16,905 nt of DNA from Thalassiosira profunda (GCA_036939355.1 JALLAP010000186.1:1-16905), one strand, 5' to 3'. Shown: positions 8,087-16,532, numbered from the stretch's first letter. The notes: generated by a model not told the origin, from the letters alone. Made by a program: numbers and translations.

Positions 8087-9827
8087 ATGGACGGCTGCAA
8101 CACGGATATCGTCCTGGCCATTTCGTCGTTCCTGTCGTCGCGGGACCTCGCGCGCCTCGCGCTGACCTGTCGGCGCTTTGGCGCCAGGACCGGGGCGGTC
8201 TCGGCACCGAAACGGCACGGTGCACCTGCACAGAGCAAGGGCGACGGAGCCCGCGATTTTGCAATTGGCTCGACAGTGTTTGCATCTGTCGGAGGAAGCT
8301 ACGCCGAGGGCACGGTATGCGACCGTCGCGCATCCGCTGGTTTCGAATATTACCATTATGAGTACGAAGTTGCAATATCGAGAGGGGTGAAGCAATGGAT
8401 CCCTTCGCCAATGATAGTTTCGCTTGAATGCATGATGGACAAGGCGGAAAAACTCTTGACATTCTTTGTGGCAGGGAAGGACGAAGTTTTCAGCAACGCG
8501 AAGGCGGTAGCCCGGGCGTTGAGGGTATACCACACCTTTGTGGAGGCGATTGCCAGGAGAGGGATTGCCTCTTTTGCAAGTCAGCCGTGGTCTTTGATGG
8601 AGGGGGTGGCGTTTCAGAGGGCGTTGGACATTCTGGACGTGGAGCACTCGGGAGGGTGCTTCGAGTGGAAGGAGGGGATGTCGTGGATGGGCATCTCTCA
8701 TAGATGCGAACGGGAGATGCAGATGCTCAAGGAGCAGAGCGAAGAAATGGCGGAGGATTTGATGGATGTGGAGGTAAGATTTTGAGCGGACAGGTGTTTC
8801 TATGTTTGTCCAAGAGTTTGTCTCATCCGGAACCCATCGACAACCATTGAAAAGTCCTTGGACGTGGAATCGGCAATGGCCGGAATTGACCATTTTATGG
8901 ATGCCGTGGCCAGGGTGTGGGCTGATTATGTGACAGAGGAATTAACGGCACACATTAATTCTGGGGCACACGGGGACACCTTTCAGTGTACAAAGAAGCT
9001 GTTGCAATGGCTCGGCGTTCCAGAGGGTCTGGTACTGACACAACAGCAGGCGTACAGTTTACATCAGTTGGTATGTCGGTACGAAAATGGATTTGGGACG
9101 TTGACAGACGATGTGGTGTCAGGGTAAGTCATGAATTTGTGGCAACTTTCTCTCGCAGAATGAAACATCTCACACAGCATCCACATCGCGCACACGCAGG
9201 AGGATTCAAACAATAGCACTCTTTGCTTTTCTTCGCCGAATGGAGGTCTATGGGCCATTCATCGTTGTTGCACCATTCTCGTCCGTTAGCACCTGGATGA
9301 ATGAATTTCAACGGTGGGCTCCTTCGATACCCACACTGTGTCTGTCCGGTACGCCCGCCGAGAGGGAGGCAATATATTCTCGGTTGGCTCAAATTCGCAG
9401 CGACCATGAATTCAGGGGAAACTTCCCTGTGATTGTCACGTCGTATGAAAAGGCAGTTCAGGATCAGGCCCGTCTTGTTGACATTGCCAACCAGTGGAGA
9501 GAATCGTTTTCCTATTCAGTGGTCGAAGTTGGAAACAGATTCAACGGCCAAGCGAGCGCGGTTCTTTCCACTGTTAAGAGAATCCCCTCTGCGAACCGTT
9601 TGTTGCTGAGCGCCCTATCCTTCCAGAACGACCCTGTTACATTGTGGAGCATCTTTGAGTTTCTCTATGCAAATTTCAGTGATCATGCACCTAGCCAGAA
9701 GGAGTTGAGTGCATGTTGCTCAGAAGAGGAGTGGGCAAAGAACGTGACTGTCGAGTTGTCCGAGATATTATGGAGTCAGTTTGGGCTCTCGGAGCGGATG
9801 GACATGGCAAGGGCAGACTGGACTTAA
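8087..9827 (+). CDS. F-box protein with a C-terminal, catalytically degenerate Snf2 ATPase lobe (three exons)
   Basis: Exons 8087-8773, 8855-9123 and 9200-9827 join in frame to 527 residues. The start ATG (CACCATGG) opens an F-box (residues 7-32, DIVLAISSFLSSRDLARLAL then TCRRF), which in other proteins binds Skp1 and recruits SCF ubiquitin ligase. Residues about 60-110 look like a small beta-rich domain of unknown type. Exons 2-3 encode only the first Snf2 lobe: LHQLVCRYENGFGTL, then QTIALFAFL, GPFIVVAPFSSVSTWMNEF and FPVIVTSYEKA, resembling HELLS/ISWI-type proteins. The catalytic sites are lost. Walker A GLGKT is replaced by VSGR with a one-residue deletion across the second splice junction (about residues 317-320). 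DEGH is EVGN (428-431) and TGTPLQN is SALSFQN (456-462). Lobe 2 is absent. Open frames and good splice sites argue for a functional pseudo-ATPase rather than a decaying gene. It may target or scaffold chromatin-linked ubiquitination; that is inference. Confidence 0.8.
8774..8854 (+). other. Intron 1 of the F-box/pseudo-Snf2 gene
   Basis: The donor is GAG|GTAAGA and the acceptor AAAAG|TCC; 81 nt, phase 0. Reading through hits TGA four codons after the donor, so splicing is needed to reach the Snf2-like part. Of the AG sites tested only 8853-8854 restores the downstream frame. The acceptor has a weak pyrimidine tract, so this junction is less certain than the next. Confidence 0.65.
9124..9199 (+). 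other. Intron 2 of the F-box/pseudo-Snf2 gene
   Basis: The donor is AGG|GTAAGT and the acceptor CGCAG|GAGG; 76 nt, phase 2. Joining gives ...TLTDDVVSG-RIQTIALFAFL..., which restores the usual Snf2 order around motif I and the following helix. That protein continuity independently supports the junction. The intron lies exactly in the degenerate Walker A loop. Confidence 0.8.
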
Positions 9828-9844
9828 GAGCCTAGCACTACCAT

Positions 9845-12800
9845 TTACTTGTATGATCTAGCAATATCATCTGCAATATTCTTGGCGTCCTCGCCAATCG
9901 ACCGCAGTGGCAAGAAGCGATCGGATCGCCCGAAACCGCACTTGTACAGCCCGTTCAATCGGTCCTCGCGGCCAATCACGGACTCCTCTCGATACCCCGT
10001 GGCGAGGATGACCATGTCGATCTTCGTCCCACTCCTGGTGTTGGAAGCTGCTCCGCTCGACGGTTGGTCACCAAAGGTAACCTCTCCCTCTTTTGTCACG
10101 TGCTGCACCGAGCCGTGGCCGACTAATGCACCGGATCCAAAGCCGGCAGCGAGCGTTCCAAACTTGTCAATGACAGGAACTCTCCCACGAACGTTGCCCC
10201 ACCTCTTAAGATGCGAGGGGAAGGCCGCGTCGCACACTCGACTGTCGGGGATGCCACTCCACAGAAGCCGAACGAAGAGCTCCTGAACAGGGCCAGGAAG
10301 TGAACGCATCAGGTAGCCCAGCGTGTCCACACGCAAGAAACTGGCTCGCCGGGGAAAGACTGGGGGAACCGTCCGCGCAGCGATGTGGATTGTCGGCTTG
10401 CGGCCATCGTCTCCTTCGCACTGTTGCAGAATCATGGTGGCAAGGTCCGCGGCTGAATTACCGAAACCAACGACGCACAGCTTACCATCTTTCGCAGCTT
10501 CGATGCACCTCTTCCAGGTGGCATCGTCGGTCATTTCCGTGCTGTGGACGTATTGTATACCGCAGAACTCTAGCTTTCCGACGAGATCATCGCTCGTGTT
10601 CTTTTGTGGGATGCGATGCTTTCCTGTGGCGACCACAACGGACCAAGCAGCTATTTCATCGGGCTGATCGCTCTCCTTGCCATTTGCATGGCATTTGATA
10701 ATGTACGGCGTTTGCTCAGACCCTTTCTCAATAGAGTCCACTCGGACTCCTCGTCGAATGCTGATGGCGTATCGATAGACGTATTGCAAGAGATAGCGCT
10801 GGTATTCTTCGCCTGTCACAGTTTCGTTTGCAAAGTCGGCGTCGCTCATCGGTAGTCCTGGCAGGCTACACCACTTCTTTTGCGTGGTAATCTCGAGGCC
10901 AGTGAAGTGTTGGCCCCAGGATCCAAATACGTTGGGATCCTCCTCCGACTCGAGCACGAGGTGCGGGATTTGCTTTTGACCCAGGTAGGCGGCGACTGCG
11001 AGTCCACTTGGGCCTGCTCCTACAATCACCACTGGCGGTCTGCCCTCTGAAAGGATCTCCGCGACTGCTTCCTTGACAGGTTCGTATCGAGGGACGCTGA
11101 AGCCGAGCTTCTTGGCATCGACCAGCCAGCTGTCCATCTCATTCGGATCGACCGGGCCCACCTCGTCAATTCTTTTCGCTCCCTGCTCCAAACGATGAGC
11201 AGCCACCAAGCTGGCGGCATGACAGGCAAAGATCTCGTGCTCCTTGAGCTTGTTCGTGAAGACGCGAGGCCTGTCCAATCGAGTCAGATCCATGTGAAGC
11301 GTGCCCGCCTCAATGACTCTCACGTCTGATCGACTTTCGAGAGGATGGGGCACGGCGAATACCACGGCAGTGGCATTCTGCGGGATCAGCCTCGCAACGC
11401 ATGTATCATACTTTCCTACGATCCAGTGCGTGCTGAAGGCAGAGCCCTCTGCGAGGGTCGACGCAGAGGCAAATCCATTCTCCTCGAAGAAGCGCCGTCG
11501 ACCCGGATCGGTGCTGTGGCACAGAATTTCGTAGCCGTGCCTGTCTCGCAACGCCTGCGCGACAGCCCAGCCAACTTTCGATGATGCTCCGGTCAGAAAG
11601 AGCTTCGCCTTGCGATTGCCAAAGCACTGATGAATCGTCTCAACCACAGCCGCCGCAGTCAAGTGGTTTCCATGTATCACCGAGAGCCTTCTCTTGGGTC
11701 CCAATGCTTTGACCACGGCCAGCCCTCCTCCATTGATGCTCTCTGCTTTGTTGAGCGCGCCCAGGCAGAGCACCTTGACCCCGATCCTCTCGGCATGGCG
11801 CGCAGTAGCCTCGATGTTATCCCGCACCTCCCTTGGATGCGTCACAAAATGCCTACCAAAATGGGCCGCTACCCAATTCTGCATCCTAGTATGGCCATGG
11901 GAGACGTCGTCGCAGCAAAAGAAGGAAGCGCCATCTCCGAAGAGCTTTCGCCGGAAGTTGCATACGTACCACCCCACGAGGTAGTGCAGGGGCCAGAGCG
12001 GCCATGTCCAGAGGGGCGCCACCCATCGCTCGTTGAGCGAGTAGGGAAGAAGCCAAAGGGCCCAAGCGTCGCTCAGTTGCGCAGGATGGCCAAGGAAGAC
12101 AACATCTGCAATGTTGCCACTTGGCAGATTGTGTTGAGCAGCTTCGCAAGGAGTGGGGACGGGGTTGGAGACCACCCAGACGGCCCAGCCCACTGCCAGG
12201 ACAGAAGAGATGGCTGTCGAATCAGGCGATGCATCGACCAAAGCCCTCAGAATCATCAGCTTCAGCGCAAACTCGGCCAAGGTCAATATCTTCCACACGA
12301 GCTTGGGCACTGGCGCGGATTGAATGAATGACTTCGCCGTCAGAAACGCACATGTCGTCAGAACCGTTGACTTCATTTCCAGAGGCACGATTTGGGCCGC
12401 GCTTAGCATCACCATCAGATCTAACACTCGGATAGCTGAGCGTCGTCTGCTGGTCTCAGGCGACTGGGCACGAGGGCTGGAAGCCCTTGGCGATGGTCGA
12501 GAGCGAAGAAACATCGCCCACATTCCGTGGAGCAGACCCCACATTGTCCAAGCTCCCAATGCACCCAGGGTCGTGCGCTCTCGTTTGTGCAAAATGCCTT
12601 CGATGTCAAAGCACTCGTTCCAACTCAAGAGGGCCTGCAGCGGCACCTCGCCAAGGCCCAGCATGAAGAAGGCCGCGAGCATGGCGATTGCTGTCTCGAG
12701 CCGCACCGCTCGATCGACACCACCGCTAGCCGCTCCCTGCCGTCCTTTCAGCTCGTCTGCCACGCGTTTGTGATGCAGCAGCTGTCGCACGACGAAGTCA

Positions 12801-13996
12801 TCGTCTGCACAATCTATTTCGCATGCATTGGCAGGAGCGTCTACATCGTCATCGAACGCACCGTCACTATCTGACGAGACACTCTCACCAACCGTTTCAT
12901 CGTCCTTCGCGACATCCTCCCAGCCAAACTCGTTGGGGCCCTCTGTGCAGGCAGTATCATCGTCCTCGTTGTCAGCAGGCATCCCGTTCCATTCTCTGTG
13001 CCGTTCCCACAACTCTGCCTCGCTCTCTGTTCGCTGCATGCTGAGGTGATGCTGTTCGTCCGAAACTCCGTCCACAACCGCCGAGGCTGCCGACGATGCT
13101 TTTGCCGTCAGCAAATGCCACGCCTGTACCATCACACTGGCCGTACTGCATCTAAACAGCTGATTCAGCATCGCGTGCGCCACCCAGATTGCAAACAGCA
13201 CGTGCATCGACTGCACAAACCAGCCGCCGTACGAAGCTCCCGCGAGCAACGCCAAGTCTCGCACGATGAAATAGTGGATGAATGTATCGACGCCCTGCAA
13301 AAATAGCCTCAGAAGGGTAACGCCCGCCTCTTCCGAGGAATGCGTGTAGAACTTGTCGATGACAAGTCTCATGATGCCAAATCTAGACGAGGAACGGGTC
13401 AGTGCATCCTTTCGCACGCCGCGACTCTTGATTGTGTGATAGATCAGCGAATACAATATCAGATACTGCGTCCCCGAGAAGCTTCCTCGATCGGAAGATT
13501 GTTGCAAGAAGGGAAGGCAGAGGAACATGCCCAGCGTCTCTCGCGCCCAGTAGGCACTGAGCGTGCCGGCGATGCTCCAGTGGCGATTGCTCTTGAGCAG
13601 CGCAATCCCGTACTGGCGGTCCAAGTGTTGAAGCAGTGGGTTGCCGACGACGTTGGAATGTTGCAGATAGACCCAGTATTCGTGGAGGAAAAGGATTGCA
13701 AGCAAGTGGCCCGGGTAGACCGATGCACCGTCCTCCGCGCCACCAACTTTCGTGACGAAGGCGACTGGTGCACCGTCCTCTATGCCAACGTCTCCATTTG
13801 CATTGGTGGTGTTGTCAGCGCAAGATTCGATCATGTACAGCGTGCCAAAGTGAACAACGAGGCCGTACATGAGGGTGTGGATCGCGCGGACCACCGGATC
13901 GACGCTGCGCACCGGCGACGGGCGAGGCGCCGCCGCGTCTTTCGGCCTCGAGGCCCCGCCCGCCGGCCGCCCGGTTTGGGACGCCGCTTGGCACAT
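9845..13996 (-). CDS. CER1/WAX2-like membrane protein fused to a class B flavin monooxygenase
   Basis: Encodes 1383 residues without interruption; an in-frame TAA lies five codons upstream of the ATG. Residues 1-620 hold several hydrophobic segments, split by an acidic region (about 338-400). Residues about 625-970 match the CER1/CER3 linker and C-terminal WAX2 domain: ADVVFLGH, WPLWPLHYLVGW, GVKVLCLGALNK, KLFLTGASSKVGWAVAQAL and DAKKLGFSVPRYE. Plant CER1-CER3 make alkanes from very-long-chain acyl-CoA in the ER. The HX3H and HXXHH boxes that bind iron in CER1 are not visible, so aldehyde-decarbonylase activity is doubtful. Residues about 987-1383 form a flavin monooxygenase: VVIVGAGPSGLAVAAYL (FAD; GAGPSG at 993), a variant FxGx4HSTEM motif, VVGFGNSAADL (NADPH) and VILATGYR. 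These enzymes oxygenate nucleophiles or perform Baeyer-Villiger reactions. The fusion suggests NADPH-dependent oxidation of a membrane lipid or aldehyde. It is divergent from the peptidase gene; its stop is 17 bp from the pseudo-Snf2 stop. Confidence 0.85.
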   Translation of the reverse strand: MCQAASQTGRPAGGASRPKDAAAPRPSPVRSVDPVVRAIHTLMYGLVVHFGTLYMIESCADNTTNANGDVGIEDGAPVAFVTKVGGAEDGASVYPGHLLAILFLHEYWVYLQHSNVVGNPLLQHLDRQYGIALLKSNRHWSIAGTLSAYWARETLGMFLCLPFLQQSSDRGSFSGTQYLILYSLIYHTIKSRGVRKDALTRSSSRFGIMRLVIDKFYTHSSEEAGVTLLRLFLQGVDTFIHYFIVRDLALLAGASYGGWFVQSMHVLFAIWVAHAMLNQLFRCSTASVMVQAWHLLTAKASSAASAVVDGVSDEQHHLSMQRTESEAELWERHREWNGMPADNEDDDTACTEGPNEFGWEDVAKDDETVGESVSSDSDGAFDDDVDAPANACEIDCADDDFVVRQLLHHKRVADELKGRQGAASGGVDRAVRLETAIAMLAAFFMLGLGEVPLQALLSWNECFDIEGILHKRERTTLGALGAWTMWGLLHGMWAMFLRSRPSPRASSPRAQSPETSRRRSAIRVLDLMVMLSAAQIVPLEMKSTVLTTCAFLTAKSFIQSAPVPKLVWKILTLAEFALKLMILRALVDASPDSTAISSVLAVGWAVWVVSNPVPTPCEAAQHNLPSGNIADVVFLGHPAQLSDAWALWLLPYSLNERWVAPLWTWPLWPLHYLVGWYVCNFRRKLFGDGASFFCCDDVSHGHTRMQNWVAAHFGRHFVTHPREVRDNIEATARHAERIGVKVLCLGALNKAESINGGGLAVVKALGPKRRLSVIHGNHLTAAAVVETIHQCFGNRKAKLFLTGASSKVGWAVAQALRDRHGYEILCHSTDPGRRRFFEENGFASASTLAEGSAFSTHWIVGKYDTCVARLIPQNATAVVFAVPHPLESRSDVRVIEAGTLHMDLTRLDRPRVFTNKLKEHEIFACHAASLVAAHRLEQGAKRIDEVGPVDPNEMDSWLVDAKKLGFSVPRYEPVKEAVAEILSEGRPPVVIVGAGPSGLAVAAYLGQKQIPHLVLESEEDPNVFGSWGQHFTGLEITTQKKWCSLPGLPMSDADFANETVTGEEYQRYLLQYVYRYAISIRRGVRVDSIEKGSEQTPYIIKCHANGKESDQPDEIAAWSVVVATGKHRIPQKNTSDDLVGKLEFCGIQYVHSTEMTDDATWKRCIEAAKDGKLCVVGFGNSAADLATMILQQCEGDDGRKPTIHIAARTVPPVFPRRASFLRVDTLGYLMRSLPGPVQELFVRLLWSGIPDSRVCDAAFPSHLKRWGNVRGRVPVIDKFGTLAAGFGSGALVGHGSVQHVTKEGEVTFGDQPSSGAASNTRSGTKIDMVILATGYREESVIGREDRLNGLYKCGFGRSDRFLPLRSIGEDAKNIADDIARSYK

Positions 13997-14306
13997 GATC
14001 GAGCGTCGTTATGCAATGTTATGAGGGGATGAGCCTTCCCTCGCCAGGTTCACCCCACGCACCACCTCGGCAGAACATCGGTCAACGTCAGCATTTGCCC
14101 GCTGACGTGCCGGCAGAAGAAGTTGCAATTGTGGCGCGGCAGCTGCTACATATACGCAGGCCTTGCTTCTTACTTGAAAAGACTAAATGAGTTTGATCAC
14201 CGACAGAGGACAGAGTTTGATAAAGCTCCTCTTTACATTCCAGTCGGCCAACTCTGAGTTCCTCGCCGCCCCGCCCTCGCCCACAACGCAGAGCAACCAT
14301 TCAACC
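13997..14306. promoter_or_regulatory. Bidirectional promoter region (CER1-FMO gene / S9 peptidase)
   Basis: These 310 bp between divergent start codons contain two notable elements: the 17-nt sequence at 14073-14089 shared with the 7829-8086 promoter, and an overlapping perfect inverted repeat at 14085-14108. ACATATA at 14149-14155 is a weak TATA-like sequence on the peptidase side. A frame in phase with the peptidase opens at ATG 14187, but the downstream ATG 14307 starts the signal peptide, so the intervening part is more likely 5' leader. Confidence 0.5.
14085..14108. promoter_or_regulatory. Perfect 8-bp inverted repeat of TGACGT (CRE/bZIP-like) sites
   Basis: ACGTCAGC (14085-14092) and GCTGACGT (14101-14108) are exact reverse complements separated by 8 nt (ATTTGCCC). 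Each arm carries the TGACGT core recognised by many bZIP factors. The arrangement is symmetrical and sits in a promoter shared by two divergent genes. It could bind a dimeric factor acting in both directions. No protein has been shown to bind it. Confidence 0.5.
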
Positions 14307-16532
14307 ATGGCGTCGAGGCTCTCCGCAGCGGGGATCGTCCTCTCTCTCGCGGCGGCCGCATCGGCCTTCGTCGCGATGCCCTCCGGCGCCGCCAGCCGCA
14401 TCGGCACCGACAGATGCACCGACAGATGCACCGACACAATGCTGCAATCCCAGCGCACCACCTCCGACGAACTCATCCCCCGCGAGATCCTCTTTGGCAA
14501 TCCCGAGAACGTCTCGCCCCTCCTCTCGCCCGACGGCAAGCACCTCGCATATCTTGCGCCCTCGCCCGACGGGGTGATGAACGTCTTCATTAGAGATCTC
14601 GTGCACTACGAGGCCAGCGGGCTGACGAATGGGGAAGCCAGGAAGTTCGACAGGATGATCACCAACGAGCCCAAGCGGGCGATCCGGAGCGTGGCGTGGG
14701 CGTATGATTCGAGGACAATTCTTTATATGAACGACAAGGGCGGCGACGAGAACTTTCACTTGTTTGCTGTCAACGCGGTGGGCACCAACGGCACCGATGT
14801 ACCGCCCGTCCGAGACCTGACTCCGGGAGAGAACGTCAAGGCCCAGAACATTTTCACGAATTACCGGTACCCCGATCAGATCTTGGTGGGGACGAACGAG
14901 CGAGATTCGAAGTGCTTCGACATGTACCGAGTGTTTCTGGCAACGGGGGAAAAGTTCGTTGATACCATCAATCCAGGGGACGTCATTGGGTGGAAGACTG
15001 AGGACGAGTCCTTCGAGATTCGGGCCGCGGTGAGTGTTTCTAGGAGGCATGCGTTATGCAGTGATTTCGCATCAGTGTCTCTCATTTTGTGCAAATGATA
15101 TGAACAGACTGTCCGCAACTCGGAGGACAGCTCCACCACCGTCCGCGTCCGCTTCTCTGCCGACTTGGTCGAAGGTTCTCAGGACGATACCGAATGGCGC
15201 GACGTCTTCCACTTTCCCTACGGCGAGGAAGGAGGCCTTCTGAATTTCTGTGCCGATGGGGGAAAGACTGGTTATCTCACGAGCAGTTTGGGAAGAGAGA
15301 CGACGGCATTGCTGAAGGTGGATCTGAAAACGGGCGAGACACTGGAGGAGATTTACTCGAACGAGAAATGCAATGTGGGCGGAGTCACCCTGGAAAAGGA
15401 CACGAAGGAGCTGCGGGCGCTGACGATCAACTATGCCAGGACAGAGCGCGTCTTTTTCGACGAGGAGCTCGAGAAGGATTACGAGTTCCTCAAGTCGACG
15501 TGTCCCAATCCGAACGCCGAGATTGGCGTCGCCAGCCGTTCGCTCGACGAAACGAAGTGGGTCGCCATGTACCTTCAGTCAGACGGACCCACTGAGTACG
15601 TCATCTACGACAAGACGGAGCAGACAGTGACTCCGCTGTTCGTGTCGAATCCAAAGCTGCTGCCGTACACATTTTCGCCGATGGAGGACGTCAGAATACC
15701 CGCGCACGATGGATTGGAATTGGTTGGATACCTGACGCGGGCAGTGACGGAAGGGCCCAGCCCGATGATCCTCCTCGTTCACGGAGGTCCCTGGGCCCGC
15801 GATTACTGGGGCTTCAACTCGCGGGCTCAATGGTTTGCAAACCGGGGCTATGCGACGCTGCAGGTGAACTTCCGTGGGTCTACTGGCTACGGGAAGACCT
15901 TTTTGCACAAGGGCGACAAACAGTGGGGTGTGGGAGATATGCAGCACGATCTCACTTCGGCCGTCGACTGGGCTGTGGAGCAGGGCATTGCGGACAAGGA
16001 CAACGTGTGCATCTACGGCGGTTCGTACGGGGGCTACGCGTGCCTTGCTGGGCTGACGTTTACGCCGGACGTCTACAAATGCGGAGTGGACATCGTGGGC
16101 CCGTCGAACATCAAGACGCTGCTGGACTCCATTCCGGACTATTGGGCGCCGTTGCGGAATGGAATGCTGCTCAAGATTGGAGATGTGGACGGCGATGAGG
16201 AATTCAACAAGAAAATCTCGCCTCTGTTTCACGTGGACAACATCAAAGCTCCGCTGCTGATTGGACAGGGAGCGAATGACCCGCGGGTGAAGCAGGCCGA
16301 GGCCGACCAGATTGCTTTTTTAATGCAGAAGAAGAACATCCCGGTCGAGTACGTTCCGTTTCCTGACGAAGGACATGGATTTGCCCGGCCGGAAAACCGC
16401 GTGGACTTCAACGGACGGGCAGAGCTGTTCTTGGCCAAGCACCTTGGAGGAAGGGCGGAGGAGTTCGCCGAGGTCGAGGGCTCCACGGCCACGTTTCCTC
16501 TGCTGGAGAAGGAGGAAGCTGTGGCGAAATAA
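14307..16532 (+). CDS. S9 prolyl-oligopeptidase-family serine peptidase, apparently plastid-targeted
   Basis: Exons 14307-15029 and 15108-16532 encode 715 residues. The N-terminus MASRLSAAGIVLSLAAAASA|FVAMPSG is a signal peptide followed at the predicted cleavage site (20/21) by Phe. This ASA|F motif directs stromal import in red-lineage complex plastids. A TDRC-repeat stretch follows, then a beta-propeller-like region with LLSPDGKHLAYLAP and SVAWAYDSRTILYMND. The C-terminal alpha/beta-hydrolase has YGGSYGGY (Ser547), GANDPRV (Asp632) and DEGHGF (His664), a complete catalytic triad. It resembles S9C acylaminoacyl-peptidase/dipeptidyl-peptidase-like enzymes, which remove N-terminal residues or acylated amino acids from short peptides. 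A role in finishing peptide breakdown in the stroma is inferred. ATG 14307 was chosen over 14187 because it places the signal peptide at the N-terminus. It converges on a SAP-like gene 152 bp downstream. Confidence 0.88.
14405..14436 (+). repeat. 12-bp tandem repeat (about 2.7 copies) in the targeting region
   Basis: The unit CACCGACAGATG occurs at 14405-14416 and 14417-14428, followed by a partial copy at 14429-14436. In frame it encodes TDRC-TDRC-TD. It lies just after the signal peptide of the S9 peptidase, in the putative transit-peptide part, where sequence constraint is low. It looks like a simple replication-slippage expansion. Confidence 0.75.
15030..15107 (+). other. Intron of the S9 peptidase gene
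   Basis: The donor is GCG|GTGAGT and the acceptor GAACAG|ACT; 78 nt, phase 0, with a pyrimidine-rich tract (GTGTCTCTCATTTTGTG) upstream of the acceptor. The joined protein reads EIRAA-TVRNSEDSSTTVRVRF without a stop. The unspliced frame stops at 15096-15098, before the catalytic domain. Confidence 0.85.

Noticed and set aside
7829..8893. In-frame extension of the Snf2 reading frame to 1517 residues
   Set aside because: It overlaps the F-box exon on the other strand, has no recognisable domain and would leave the F-box gene without a promoter. MATMEKENV at 7828 is the natural start.
9071..9076. Strong-looking donor GTATGT inside exon 2 of the pseudo-Snf2 gene
   Set aside because: Using it would delete VCRYENGFGTLTDD, which aligns with the conserved Snf2 segment before motif I.
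8087..9827. Reading the F-box and Snf2-like parts as a pseudogene
   Set aside because: No frameshift or internal stop occurs once three consensus-like exons are joined, and non-catalytic structural segments are well conserved.
14301..15050. 249-residue - strand open frame opposite the peptidase N-terminus
   Set aside because: It is antisense to the signal peptide and propeller region, with no motif of its own.
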